Assembly: GCA_037367355.1 (NCBI GenBank)
Contig: CM074704.1
Span: 2,046,001-2,110,000, forward strand
Origin: Neoscytalidium dimidiatum
Lineage: Eukaryota; Ascomycota; Dothideomycetes; Botryosphaeriales; Botryosphaeriaceae
Reading direction: 5' to 3'
DNA length: 64,000 nt
Each line of letters starts with the position of its first letter. Position 1 is the first letter of the stretch. Below the pieces are notes generated by a model. The model was given only the letters and a program-made list of their open reading frames with translations. It searched no databases and was not told the DNA's origin. Made by a program: the position numbers and the translations under genes. This document shows, in pieces, positions 36,490 to 48,674 of the stretch.

Positions 36490-39400
36490 GCTAGGGATTA
36501 GATTGATGATACGGCAATCACAGCACCACAGAGAGTTGTGAGATAGACAGAAAGATGGCAAGAACAAAAGGAAAAGGGTTCATCAGCGCGAGCCCAGAGA
36601 GACACAGAGCCCGACAGACTTGAGTACACCGGTACAAGTGACTCAGTTCTCACCCATTCAGGCCGGGCCATACTACGCAACAATTGTTTCGCATATGGTG
36701 GAGAATTACACCCTAGTCTTTCTAAGGACACTTGCGGTGTTGCGATTACTGACCGTGGCAGACTTGAGCGACTTTCCCAGCCCCGCGCCTGGAGTCGTCA
36801 GCGAGGAGGTACCAGTCAAGCAATGAAACCTGAGATTGGATCAATATATAAGAGAACATTTCTCATTCTGTTATCAACAAAGTACAATTTTAATATATCT
36901 TTTCTCTTGCATCACTATTTGACCTACTGCCAAGATCTGGTGTTTTCAGGCAATGGCGATGCATAGCATTGCACACAGAGATAGAATTCTTGTCTCGCTC
37001 CTCTAAAGGAGAGTGATTGTGTAGATAGGACACTGTGAATACAAGTTCGCTTGCACAGCACTTCGTCGTCAAGTTGTCAGCATTTTCTGACTTTGGCGGA
37101 AGTGCACCGGTGATGTGAGGTGAGAGATGCCACGACATCTTGAGCTGATCAGCTGCTACTATTATGGCTCTGGCTCCCACCAGCAGAGATCGAAGGTCGA
37201 GATGGCGTAGGATATATTGCTCTGGATGGGCTCTCTATAAGATCTATGCAAGGGTTGCTGTTTTACCGCACTGCAAGCTAATGCTCAGAGATACACCGCG
37301 CCAGTCGCGGTCTGGTTGCTGGCGGAAGTGGGAAAGTTAATTCTTAAATTGTACACTACGATGCGCTCACCATGTGAGGCGATTTATTCCGAGTGTTCTA
37401 TCCTACTCTAGCCTAGGGCAGCTGACGCATTCGCACAAATAGAAACGTGTAGACTATGCGATGAATGTATCCGGACGTGTACTTTCACTCTCCTGGATCA
37501 TGAGAAAAAAGGTGCTGAATCAGAGACGTTGATATCGTGCAACGAAGCGGCAGCCCTAGCCGACAAAAAGTCGGCAAAGCCAAATATGATCCCTGCGACG
37601 CGGGCACAAAACGGCAAGACGATAACGTCGCGACCATGCATTCCCGCCCACGATACGTTGTCCCCCATGAAACCGGCCTGCACATCTCCAATCCATCCGC
37701 ATCAGCACCCTTGCACACGCACCAACGGCGGCCCGACTCCCCCAATCCGCCCCGCGCCACCTCCTCTCATGACCCATAGCCGTTACCACGCCTCTAATAC
37801 CCAGCGATAGCGACGCTGCCGCCTCTCTCCCGCCTGACCGCGCTCCCCCTTCACTACCGTGGGCCGGTCGCTCATGGACACGACGCTCTTCACCACAGCC
37901 CTACTGGCCGTTTTTAACGCCCTCATCACCATTCGTGCCGGCTTTCGACCAAGCTTTGGCGCACGCACGATGCGTCCGGCAGGGAGCCATCCTCGCTCCA
38001 CAGATGGCTGGGGACCGCGCTGCCGGAGGACTTCGAGGGAAGCGGACACGATATCCCCGAGGTGACGGCGACGACGGCGACGATAATGATGCATGCGATC
38101 ACCGATTCGGTCGCGGACATAGCGGGGGGCGCGCTCAGTGAGCTTCTTGCATCTCTGGAACCCGTAAGGGTTTTTTCGTACGCCTGAATCTCGTGTCTTA
38201 TGACCTTTGGTGGAGGCATAAATAATTTTTCTTCTGTTCTCGTTGCAATTTCTAATGAAAAACTTCCTCTAAATTCCGGATATCAAGAATCGTAGCATCA
38301 AAGGCCGCAGGACCTGCTGGCTCCGTCACAGGTAACGTGACGAAACCGTCCCGGTGTGTAGTGGATGCCATGACCGGCACATTCAGTCGCTTCAGGTTAC
38401 ACGGGCTACCCTGAGCATCAGGAAGCGTTTTGAAGCAGCGCCTCGACGCCTTGGACGTAGAAGAAGCAGCAGCAGACCAGATTAAGCAACTACACTCTCT
38501 TTGAACAGTTGCTTTCCCTCGTTATGTATATAGAGCCGCGCTATTAGCTACTCATCGAGAACCAAGTGAAATTTGATCATCATTGCTTAGTTCATCAACA
38601 CGATCTCGCGCCCCCGACAACTACCCGCTGACACCAACCCAGCCTTGCACCTCCCTACCTCATCACAACCGCCCCACACTCCCGCTATTCGACCCGCCAC
38701 CGCAGCCCTAACCCAACTCCTCACCACTTTCCTCCACCGCCGCGGGTCCTCCTGCCCCATTCATGCCGCCGTCCCCCGGATTCTCGGCGCGGTGCGGCAG
38801 CTAACCTTAGGCCGCGCGCCCCGACATACAGGGGCCGACCGCTCCGGTAGAAGCTCCCGTGACGGCTGTATGGAGTCTAAGTTGCATGTAGATAGAAAGT
38901 CATCTAGTGAGCATGCTCAAGATGATAGTACTTGTAGTGAGACATATGGTTGCAGATACATTTTAAGCGTAGTAGATGAAGAGGGGAGGAAAGGAGGAAG
39001 AGTTAGAGACAGATATCCAATCAAGCCTCAAGCTAAATCTTTCGAAAGCTACAGGACCACCCAGCCGTGGAAATGACGTCCTTCTGTCCGAGCAGACGCC
39101 TGAATATTGACCATTGCTTTGGGACTGTTGTGTCGTTACTAGACTCCGCCGTATTTCCGCCCATGTGCGGACCTTGATATGCGCTTAACTCAGCATACCT
39201 GCTAAAGTCCGCTAAAGTCCGCTGGTGCATCAACTTTATAGTATAGCTTGCTAATATTGCGAAGCCCGCGCGGCGTGTAGTGACAGAGTCTAAGGAACTA
39301 CATTTAATAATCTCCGATCGCTTCTCCGAGGGGCGCCGGTTAGCAGCAGCCACTAAAAGAGAAAATAATAGTACAAAGGTAGAGAATTCGCGAAATAATT

Positions 39401-40514
39401 GTAAATAGAACCCTTCTACGCTTCAATAGATTCTCTCTATAATTCTGGCTTTTGGAAATAGCTACGTACTTTGTTGCCGGCTCTTCTTGCGGCAGTGGTT
39501 CCGGACTGTGGAAGAATCCTTGTCTCGGGTTGACTCGGCTGAAGTCGATAAAGTCTCTGCTTCCGCATGCACTGAGGACCCCGCACGCAAGAAACTGGTT
39601 TTAGATCCTGCTGGGCATTGATCTTACTCCTCTTGACGTCTTTTCTGGGTAGAGTGGGGGTCCTTCCAGCCTGTTGGAAGGTCACCCAGTGGTTAAGCCC
39701 TCGATATCCTAATCAGCATGAACGCTAGCATCAAAGTCAAAACTCCGGCTGATGTGAAATATATCTATGTTTGTACTAGGCTCTTTACAATTTCTTAAAC
39801 CACTTTTCTCACTTTACAATAAGAGATCTATTAGAAACGTTGAACAACGGTGCCATCGCAGGGTATAATGCCACAGGTGCCTTCTTACCGCTGTTCAAGA
39901 AGGGAAACCTTATGAAGGTCATCAATATATAAAGTGATCCAGTATTCACGTTCGTTTCAAAGCGATGGTCTGACGTTCGTTGCAGTTTGTCTCAGCGTAT
40001 TTGATCCCTCACAGCGCAAATCCAATCTACCCCCAGACTCTGTAGGTCACACGTGAGCTAAACGGGTGAATATGAATCTCGGAAACGAGATAGCCTACTC
40101 GGGCGTAGAAGAGGACATCCAAGGCGTGCTTGATACAGTATCTCATGCTACAGTTCCGGATACTACCAAGATTATTTTGTTCGACATTCTTGGCCGGGAA
40201 ATTAAAGGAAACAAGTTGTATAACAGCCCTGTTCGTCCATGGTAAGTGGGTCTCTCTGTCTCGATTTTAGATGAGACAGCGACTTTTCTTGAGAGTAAGG
40301 CTGTGATGCGCAACAATTGTAGATGAGACATGAACCATTTTTGATTAATATGTTTTATATGCTTTCCCGTGCAGTTGTACGCCGAGTGTGCTTTAGTACT
40401 ATGATTCAAACGCTTATACGTCAGAGCTACGAGTCGTTCGTTCGCCACTCGTCATGAGTCAGTTTCGCCTCCGACAGACCTCGGATGAGGCAGACTCATA
40501 GGAATAATATGGTA
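36490..40514. other. Largely non-coding 4 kb
   Basis: No gene can be supported. A GC-rich patch at about 37,540-38,150 and another at 38,640-38,880 give overlapping open frames on both strands, typical of GC-rich DNA without clear coding choice; one minus-strand frame holds a hydrophobic run (SVIACIIIVAVVAV) but no gene structure follows. A GCTAAAGTCC direct repeat (two copies) lies at about 39,204-39,223. The patches may be relics of genes. Confidence 0.35.
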
Positions 40515-41107
40515 CTAATTGTATGATTCCGGATCTACTCGCCAGTTTTGTAAATGCGGGGTCGCAATTTTGGAAATATGATTACAACTACACGTCCGGA
40601 ACAAGCTACCTTGGAACATCGTGTGATTCTTCATATGTCGCTTGAGTCCTCTCCAGATGCCATACGCACATGCGACTGCCAGAGAAGCCCCTGCACCAAT
40701 GAACACACGCCGCATGTACCCAAAAAACTCAAACGTTTGATTTGGTTCGGGCGGCACCGGCTTGACGAGACCTTGTACACGCTGTCTCGCCGACGATAAG
40801 GTGCATTTAGAGCGGTCGGTTGTGCCCTTCACGGTGATGCAAGGAAGCGAAAATAGATCGGGGGAAAAGAGTGTTGATGCAGAAGTTAGAGCTAAAGCAG
40901 AAGCTCTATGTTAGCGCTCCGGCAATAGTATATCCACAGGAGGATTTGAGAGAGCATACTGTGTGGTCTATCCGAATGGAGAGCATCGATTGAGACCACT
41001 CGCGATGAGCTCCACTTTTCCAAGTACTGTACATGAGCTTTATTCGCAGGAGCGAAGAGAGCTAGCTATGCCGGCGGAGTTTCCAGCTTTGCGATTGCGT
41101 GGAGTAT

Positions 41108-41124
41108 CTGGTCAAGTGATGTGT
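41108..41124. repeat. Target-site duplication, left copy, of the SINE
   Basis: CTGGTCAAGTGATGTGT occurs here and again at 41,739-41,755, exactly flanking the SINE. A 17-bp perfect duplication is typical of LINE-mobilised insertion. Confidence 0.85.
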
Positions 41125-41738
41125 GTGTGTATGTGTATGTGTGGATTAACGTCTATATACTACGTCTAAGTACAAATAACGGCCTAGCAGCCGTGCCTCC
41201 CTAGAGGCCTAAGTAGACGGGTAGAGTAATACCACCGTTTCGCTAAATAAAGGAAGAACGCTAATAACCTCTTCGAATTCTTATAATAATCTCTTTCCCT
41301 TCTAACTACTTACCTCCGAAATAGTTCTTCGTTCGGGTTATTTTCGTTAGGAAACTAATCCCCGTATTATAGGTAATAAAGATTATTAATATAAGAAAAA
41401 CCCGCTAAAACCTTAAAATAAGAGGAGTAACGTTAGCTAGATATTCGTATTTCTAGAGACCGATCTAAAGGGGTAGATCTCTTTCGCTCGATAGAAGATA
41501 AGAATACGGCGTAATTTTTATACGTAAAAACTTTAGCGGGAGAAGCGAGAAAGTCGGTATCGCTTTAAGCGAATATTATTCGGTAGAGTTAGGTAGTATC
41601 TATAGGGCTCTTTTCGAATCGAGGGTCGGGCTTCGAAATAAAAGCTAGTTATTCGAGGTCGGAGTAGGATTTAAACCTACAACCTTAGGTATTCCACTCC
41701 TAAGGGTAGCCAGGCGTTTAACCACTACGCCATCCGGC
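41125..41738 (-). mobile_element. tRNA-derived SINE inserted in the ALDH-like gene
   Basis: On the minus strand the element opens with a tRNA-like head (41,738 down to about 41,655): a box-A-like TGGCGTAGTGGTTAA, a CCTTAGG...CCTAAGG stem, a box-B-like GGTTTAAATCC and a 3' acceptor-like TCCGACC. A roughly 500-bp AT-rich body, largely CpA/TpG-depleted, follows. It ends (plus-strand left side) in a TG/ATG-rich tract that is a CACACATA-type tail in the element's sense. The 17-bp target duplication flanks it. RIP marks imply that near-identical copies exist elsewhere in the genome. It has no coding capacity and is presumably moved by a Tad-like LINE. Confidence 0.72.
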
Positions 41739-41755
41739 CTGGTCAAGTGATGTGT
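41739..41755. repeat. Target-site duplication, right copy, of the SINE
   Basis: Second copy of CTGGTCAAGTGATGTGT. The ALDH-like frame reads VYTSLDQ across this sequence and resumes in frame after the left copy. Confidence 0.85.
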
Positions 41756-42811
41756 AGACTAAGAGAAGCAAAACCCCCGCTTCATCCGCAACACGCAGAG
41801 CGTCTCGAAGAGCGACGGGGTTTACTTTGCTTCTAATGAGTGCAGCAAGTTCGGCCCTGTACAGGTGGTCGGACACGAATGCTAGTCCGGCAGCTGTGAG
41901 CTTAGCTACCATCTCTGGGGTAGGTTCCTGTGCCGAGGCTGCCCTGAAGGTCTGAGAAATGGGTTGAAGATCTTCTTCATGAATCAAGAGGGCCTGAACT
42001 GCCGTTGGGACAGTTTTACGTAAGGAAAAACTTTGTGCGACCTGAGCTAATATTGCATCAAGCGACTTGCTCCCTTCGTCGATGACCGCGAGACTGTATC
42101 TGGGATTGGTATCCAGAAAAGTGACATTTTGCTGCTTGAGAATAGACGAGTACCTTTCGCGGCTGTTGGCTGCATGACAACTATTGAGCTTCATCTTTTG
42201 TGTAAGAGGTCGCGGGCTAGCATACCAAGAACGAGGACGTGGTCAAATTTTTTCGGAACAATGCTCTCACATAGAAGAATTCGTTTTTTGAAACTGTGGC
42301 CAGAATGACCGCGTTTCCAGCGGCAATGCTGGCAGCGAGAGGAGCAAGTGCAAAACGGAATGGGTTTGCAGTATCAGTTAGGATCAAGGATACGCCGCAG
42401 ACCTTGCTCCGGAATGTTGTGGTCCCCCAAGGAGCTTGGAAATGCCTCTTTTTCGGGTGTTGCTGGAGGTTCGAGTAGTGCTGCGCAATATCATTGAGGA
42501 CGAGTATAAGTTCGTGTTGGTACGCAGTATGTGCGCCGGGATCTTCTGTACGTTTGAGCTTTTGCATTAGCGGATGCTTCATATGATACGTGCGAGCTCA
42601 TCACCTGCAGTAAGCGTTGCAACCAAGTCTTCGGTTTCCAAAAGGATTCTGGACAGACCGTAAAGCTGCTGTCGAGCCCATCGTGTATCTCTGATAGTGA
42701 CGGTGCTGAGAAAGGCCGCACGTGCGGACTGAGTAGCTTCCGCGATAGAGAGAACCATTTTGCATGGACGGAGGAGAAGACGGAACTACAGGCCAGTAAT
42801 GAGGCAATTGG

Positions 42812-43646
42812 GTGCTATCAATGAAGTCTCTGGCTCTACTCCAAGGAATCTGCTACATCAGCTCGCACTGGACAGAGCTCGATGACCGCGTCCGCGTTTG
42901 CACTAATCTGAAGCCGAAAATCACACAAATGGAAATTGTGCCAAAGGAACACTGGGAGAACTACAAGATCAACGTGTCGCCGGCTCTGGGCCAGCGTGTG
43001 GTGGAGCTGCTTAAGTCTAGCGGCATACCAGACGTGGCTGAAGACAGCGAGGCAGACTGGCACGACGATACTGTAACGCCGTCCAAATGGATGTTCCCTG
43101 AAGGCACACCGCCCGCGGCGGTCGTAAGCCTGAATGCGCGGTACGACGCCGTATTCCATGCGCGCGTCGGCCGCGCGTTGCGGCCCTTGCGAGAAGAAGG
43201 CATTCTTATCATAGGTTCGGGCGCTACCGTCCACAACATGAACTGGGGCCCGGTGATTCTGCGGAACGACCACCTTCAGCCCCATACGACGGCAGAGAAA
43301 TGGTCTACGGACTTTCAGCGTGCTGTAGTTGACGTTGTCTCAGAGTGCTCGGTAAGCTGTTCGATGCTGCCCTTTTCCTCTACCGTCGCTGACTCTTGAG
43401 CAGGGCCCTGCGCTTCCGGGCGCGTTGGCACGACTCACAAAGCATCCCCTCTACAAGAAAGCACATCCGAGTGACGACCGTTTCTATCCCCTCCTGGTCA
43501 TCGCGGGCCTTATGTCAAGCGAAGAAGACGATGGAGCAGTGACCGCAAAGGAAATGGCGTACGATCGGGAGCTGAAGAACATCCACTGCTCGCAATTCAT
43601 CTGGGGAGAATGGCCGGAGACATCGATTACGGAGCTAAGGGCTTAG
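42812..43646 (+). CDS. DODA-type extradiol ring-cleavage dioxygenase, N-terminally truncated (260 aa)
   Basis: The CDS is join(42812..43351, 43404..43646) with a 52-bp intron (donor GTAAGC, acceptor GAGCAG) in phase. The LigB/DODA fold is seen in YISSHWTE (family SAHW, metal-ligand His), KWMFPEGTP, VGRALRPLREEGILIIGSG and VHNMNW. Members are non-haem Fe(II) enzymes that open catechol rings. The usual first 45 or so residues with the SHGGGP metal-ligand motif are absent: the frame starts only 14 residues before SSHW, and upstream DNA belongs to the divergent ALDH-like gene. The conserved DHG before the KWMFPEG region reads HDD. Two ligand-region losses make activity unlikely, so this may be an expressed non-catalytic relative or a young pseudogene. 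Confidence 0.7.
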
Positions 43647-45939
43647 GGTATTGGTGTGCTCAAAGCTGTCTTGGAAGATTTGAGGGCTGGGCCAGTTCAG
43701 AAATGCGCTTTCCGCAACCTTGATGTTCACTGCACTTGATCCAGGCGTGTGTTGAGCAACATATGGCAAATGAAATGCGAGATTCTTTCCTTCGAATAGT
43801 GGCTTCATATTACCCGCTTGCACGCCAGTTCTTGATTTTACTTAATTAGCTATCTAGCTTCACCTAATGCAGTACACCGCCCTAACTTTCTATTAGCGAT
43901 ATTCATAATGCTATGAGTAGTGAAGAGGGTTCCCAGTCTACCATGCGGTTTAGGAAGTGTTCAATGGTGGTGTGTAGAAGATCTCGGATATAAATGTAGC
44001 GATCTTCCATTACCGCGATGGTTATGGACATCAGTCATAGGTAGAATATGTTACTTCGGCAAGCTATGCTATCGTCAATTTCTTGTTGGATGAATGGATG
44101 CCTTTAATACGGCAACGCCATGCGTTCTGAATCACGTGCAATTTGGGCCGATGCGAGGAACAATCAGAACTGGTTTGATCAGCATGATCAGAACCGAATT
44201 CATCAGCACGTTAAGAACTGGTCTAATCCGTAAGATCAGAAAGTAGGCTGGATTCAAGTTCGAGGAATGATCTCCAAAGTCCACTGTAGCCCAGGTGTCT
44301 CAGTGGGTCGCATTTGGACTGCTTTATTCAATTTTCTCTTTCAGCGCCTAGTCTCATTTTATCACATTTCGAACGGCGAAACGCTGCACACGATCGACAT
44401 CGACGACTAAGAAAGCCGTTTGATTGGATTTCTCCATACAGATGCAGTAGCAGACGGCCTTATCCTGCTGGAGCACATGCACGAGTGCGCTTTCGAGTTC
44501 ACCGCCCCTCTCAAAAGGACCCATGTCCGAGGTAACTGGATGGACTACATATTGCCGAGTGGGCGTTGCATAGATATTGCACAGGTTAGCCGAAGATTAG
44601 AACTGAAAGTTGGACGCGTCATGAACCACTGCATCGCTATTGGCAGGGTTTCTGCGCAGGCATGGTGTCAAGCAGAGCCTAAATGTCGCACTCTATTTCT
44701 CGAATGGTGAGGACTGGTTCAATTCTCCATCTGTACAATGTTTCATTTCGATGTTAGTGAGGCCATCCGGTGCCAATCAGTAAGAGGATGAGAAATTCAA
44801 TTAAGCTTACAGCTTACGTTGCAAAACCCAAATTTGAGTCGGGGATGACGTGCGTTATAAACTACCAAGGTCGAAGTAAGATGGCTATGGATTAGTTGGA
44901 AGCTTTGGAAGATCATCCAACTTCAATTTGGTATTGTGGCATTTTTCTTAAAGACTACATCGAAATGTGCACCGCTGATCGATATTCAATACAACACCTT
45001 ATGTGCGTGGTCAGCGCAGAAGCGAGAGGCTGTTGCTGGACGAAGAAAGTATTGAATGTCACCGTAGCGTGGACATGGGTCAGCCACAACCAGTTCCTAG
45101 CGGAGCTGTAGGACTCTTGGAGAGATTAAGCCATGTCAGAGAGAGGGTCTCTCAAGATGTTGTAATGTTGGGGGCCGCTCATGGAAGCCTAAGATTTGTG
45201 AATATTCATATGTGTCTGTGAAAAATTCGACAGACGGAGAGTTCCTGCATCATAGTAAATGCGGGTGGTGGATGATGAGCGTGAATCGAGAGGCACGTAT
45301 TCAACTCAGGACTGTGCGGTGGATACGGATCATTTGAGTCATGCGCTTTGTCTCCTTCAGCACTGGCTGCGTACGTAATAGCAAGCAAATGGATAAGCCG
45401 TGCAGTCTTGCCGCGTTCAATTTGAATTGGAGCCTTTCGTGCTTTTCTGCCTGAACTGAAAGCGCACTCCGAAGACCCGGCTTGATGGTTCTGCAGGGCG
45501 GCATACGCGGTGCGGTGTAGGTAGGAAACGGGAAGAGTATACGACGTTAGTGGATCCTGCCCGGACAACCGATGCCGCATTCGGCGTTGATTAGGCTGTT
45601 TAAAGGGCGTACTCCATGGCTATATGCAAAAACAGCAAGCCTGCCAACGCAAACGCATGCACTCACGGGGAAACCCCGACGATTCACTGTAAGCACTAGA
45701 TGATGTACCCTGCCTATTCAGAGTCAGGGTCCAACAGCTTCAGCGCTACTCAGAGCAATTGATACGGCAGTGTGCAGCCGCAATACCCGCCTCAATTCTA
45801 CAACAGGATGCATATATAGATGATACGCACCTGCTTGCAGAGCGCCCAAAGATCGCTTCACGTAATTCACACTTGCTATAATTTTCGCAGGGTCTTCCTT
45901 TCCCAATATTCCCCGCGGCCCCCACTTCGTATCATCAAC
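43647..45939. other. Intergenic between dioxygenase and GMC oxidoreductase
   Basis: No convincing gene. The 96-codon frame at 44,420-44,710 and the 124-codon minus-strand frame at 45,206-45,580 lack motifs. A short tandem repeat lies at 44,163-44,246. The last few hundred bases probably hold the GMC promoter. Confidence 0.4.
44163..44246 (+). repeat. Degenerate 24-bp tandem repeat, about 3.5 units
   Basis: Units start at 44,163, 44,187, 44,211 and 44,235, each beginning with ATCAGAA or TTAAGAA and containing CTGGTTTGATCAGCATG-like sequence. Spacing is exactly 24 bp with several mismatches. Function is unknown. Confidence 0.6.
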
Positions 45940-48268
45940 ATGGGCGACGCACACACCACGAACGCAACCGCCGAAATCAATGGCACGGCATCTCGCCAGC
46001 TTCCTTCTCTCGCTACAGATGCCGATTCCTTCCTCTCCCTCTCCTACGACTACCTTATCATCGGCGGCGGCACCGCCGGTCTTGTACTGGCCGCGCGTCT
46101 AACCGAGAACCCCAATGTCACGGTTGGCGTGCTCGAGGCCGGGAAGAACAAACTCGGTGATCCACTCGTCGACACCCCGGCGCTGTTTACGCAGATGCTA
46201 GGGCACCCCGAGTACGATTGGTGCATGAAGACGACCCCGCAGAACGGCGGACGGGTGAGACAGAAGCACCACCATTACGACGCAGTAAAGACAATGCTAA
46301 TGTATCTCCTCAATCCAGGTGCACCACCTGCCGCGCGGCAAGGTGCTAGGCGGAAGCAGTGGTACCAATTACATGATGTGCGCCCGCCAACCGCCAAGTT
46401 CCCCCTTCCCTTTTCCTCCTCTCTCGCGCCCTCTTCCTCGCCACGCACTTCCCCCCCCCCCCCCCTCTCCCTCCATGCCCCTCCAACCAATCTAACACAC
46501 CCACCCCAGGTACGTCCGCGGCTCCGAGCGCGACTACGACGACTGGGCGGCCCTGGCCGACGACCCGACGTGGTCCTTCCGCGCCATGCGCCCCTACATG
46601 ACCAAGCACCAGACGCTGTCCCCGCCGCCGCCGCCGACGTCGCCGCCGCTCGACGCCGCGGGCATGGCCACGACGCCGGCGCACCACGGCGCGCGCGGCC
46701 CCATCCACACGACCTTCAACGGCGCGCGCCTGCCGCTCGAGGACGCGTGGATCGCCGGCGCGGACGCGACGTTCGGCGTGGCGCGCAAGCCGCGCGACGC
46801 GTGGAGCGGCGACCACCGCGGCTTCTACAACGGGCTGGGGTCGGTGTACGGGGGCGGCGGCGGGGAGAGGGCGCGCGGGCTGAAGGGGAGGCGGAGCTAC
46901 GCGGCGCGGGGGTATTTCGCGGGCGGCGGGGTGGCGGCGAGGCGGAATTTGCGGGTGCTGTGCGAGGCGCGGGTGGAGGGGGTTGTGCTCGCCGGGCCGG
47001 AGGCGCGGGGCGCGGCGTTCGTGCACGCGGGGAGGAGGTACGAGGTCGGGGCGAGGAGGGAGGTGTTGCTGTGCGCGGGCGCGATACATAGTCCGGCGGT
47101 GCTGGAGCTGAGCGGGATCGGGGATCCGGAGGTGTTGCGGAGGGCGGGTGTGGAGTGCAAGGTTGAGTTGGCGAGCGTCGGGGAGAATTTTCAGGACCAC
47201 GTAGTTGCAGGGCTGGGGTATGAGTTGGCGCCTGGCGAGGTGAGCGGTGATAGCTTACATGATCCGGACGCGATGGCGGCGGCGCAAAAGGCGTATGTGG
47301 AAAGGCGGGAGGGCCCTTTGGCAGCGGTGGTGAGTGGACAGGGATTTGTGAGGTAAGTTCTGATCGATGTTCATTCGTTGTTCTGCAAACTCGCTGACGG
47401 ATCGGGAAGTTACAAGCAAATGGCGACGAAGGAAGAACTGGAACAGACCATCGCAAGCATTAGAGAGACTCAAAAGACGTCGACACGTGAGCTCACCTCT
47501 CCAAGCTCTACAGGCATTGAGATTAGGAGACGCTGACTTTCCGTTCGTAGCCTTCCAACAGCGCCAGCTCGACCAGGTCATCAAGCATCTCGAAGACGAC
47601 AAGTCAGCTAATCTTCAGTACATCATGCTGCCCATTTCTGCAAACTTCGACGATTCTGCCGTGGCCAACCAGTCCACTCTTTGGCCTCCAGGGAACCCGG
47701 CGAAGCCCGGCGTCACTTGGGTGGTCTGCTTGCAGTATCCTGCCTCTCGCGGCTCCGTCCACATCTCCAGCGCTGGTTAGTCATCGTTCTTCTCCAGCCG
47801 TGGTTAAATTACCCCGGGCAAGCGCTGAAAATGATATTCCTAGATCCTGCCGTCCAACCCACCATCAACCCAGCTTACTTAGCACACCCTGCTGACCTCG
47901 CGGTCCTTGGAACTGGCCTCAAGTACGCCGACAAAATCGCCTCATCCAGCGCATTGTCTCCATTGCTTGGCAAACGGTATCGGCCTTCCCCGGATGTTGA
48001 TCTGAGCAATACCGGCGCTGCTGAGCAGGCGGTTCGCGATTGGGTCATTGGTGAGTACCATTCGTGCGGTAGTTGCGCGATGGGCGATACGGTAGATAGC
48101 AAACTGAAGGTAAAGGGTGTGGGCAGGCTGAGGGTTGTGGACGCGAGTGTCTTTCCGAACCACGTGAGTGGAAACTGTCAGAGCTCGGTATACGCGCTAG
48201 CAGAGAAGGCGGCGGATATCATTAAGGCGGATTATGGCGATCTGGTAGTTGAGAAGCAGACGGTGTGA
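45940..48268 (+). CDS. GMC-family FAD oxidoreductase (647 aa)
   Basis: The CDS is join(45940..46254, 46319..46377, 46510..47352, 47410..47486, 47551..47775, 47844..48268); all joins are in phase. The FAD-binding Rossmann motif DYLIIGGGTAGLVLAARL sits at residues 37-54. GMC signature 1 is rebuilt across introns (HHLPRGKVLGGSSGTNYMMYVRG), and signature 2 is CAGAIHSPAVLELSGIG. The C-terminal active-site pair is EYHSCGSCAMG (His) and FPNHVSGNCQSSVYALAEKAA (His, Asn). The family oxidises alcohols (aryl-alcohol, glucose, choline and relatives). No clear signal peptide is seen from this start; an upstream in-frame ATG at 45,820 would add 40 residues. Exon 3 is extremely GC-rich. Intron 2 holds a 15-base C-run. 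The gene is convergent with the BBE-like oxidase; substrate is unknown. Confidence 0.88.
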
Positions 48269-48674
48269 ATTGCCAACACACAGCCGCACTACAGCCGCGA
48301 CCTCGCCACTTTCTTACCACAGATAGAGCAACGTTAGAGTCCAAAGCAATTACATGCTCTGCGCTGTTGAATCTGATTCTCAAGAAAAGCAATGATTTCC
48401 AGCGTCTCGGATATGATTTGAGAAAGCCTCTAGAGCGACGATTTCCTAAGAGTTACCCGACGAAATCGCCAAGGCCAAGTGGCGGGCCTCCGGGTAGCGG
48501 TTGGGTGCAGAGAAATCCAGAAGCATCATCCGCAATGCCATTTTTTACTCTGAAGAGATCCTGACATCACAAATTACCACAATCTCCTAAGGGGAAAAAA
48601 AATTAGCAAATCGCTCCCATCGCACTGCTTCAGAGATAAACCAACGGCCGAGCGACCCGATTAGACACGCGCCT
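48269..48674. other. Shared 3' region between two convergent oxidase genes
   Basis: The 406-bp gap contains both 3' ends. An open frame of 99 codons at 48,265-48,564 has no motif and is taken as 3' UTR sequence. Confidence 0.5.

Larger units (their letters stand above)
40515..42758 (-). pseudogene. Aldehyde-dehydrogenase-like gene, decayed and split by a SINE
   Basis: From the ATG at 42,758 the minus strand gives an ALDH N-terminus (AEATQSARAAFLS, WARQQLYGLSRILLE). An in-phase 59-bp intron (42,546-42,604) follows, then PLAASIAAGNAVIL (NAD-binding region), a frameshift with apparent loss of about 30 codons near 42,300, KKFDHVLVLA, a 56-bp intron (42,170-42,225), and a segment to 41,739 where the SINE interrupts. 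After the SINE the frame continues ILHAIAKLETPPA, stop, LALFAPANKAHV. Near 40,760-40,640 it has the C-terminal FFGYMRRVFIGAGASLAVA membrane segment typical of fungal membrane-anchored ALDHs. The conserved LELGG glutamate and catalytic-cysteine regions are not recognisable, so catalysis was probably lost early. It is divergent from the neighbouring dioxygenase with only 53 bp between starts. Confidence 0.7.

Noticed and set aside
37485..38219. Overlapping open frames on both strands in a GC-rich patch, one with a hydrophobic run
   Set aside because: No frame shows a consistent domain, start context and splice logic; open frames are expected by chance at this GC content.
41650..41738. Possible functional tRNA gene on the minus strand
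   Set aside because: Box A and B are recognisable, but the acceptor stem has a mismatch, the anticodon arm cannot be assigned cleanly, and the sequence heads a SINE with target duplications.
46346..47200. Long minus-strand open frame of 284 codons opposite the GMC gene
   Set aside because: It is an antisense shadow produced by the GC-rich third positions of the GMC exon; its proline/arginine-rich translation has no motif.
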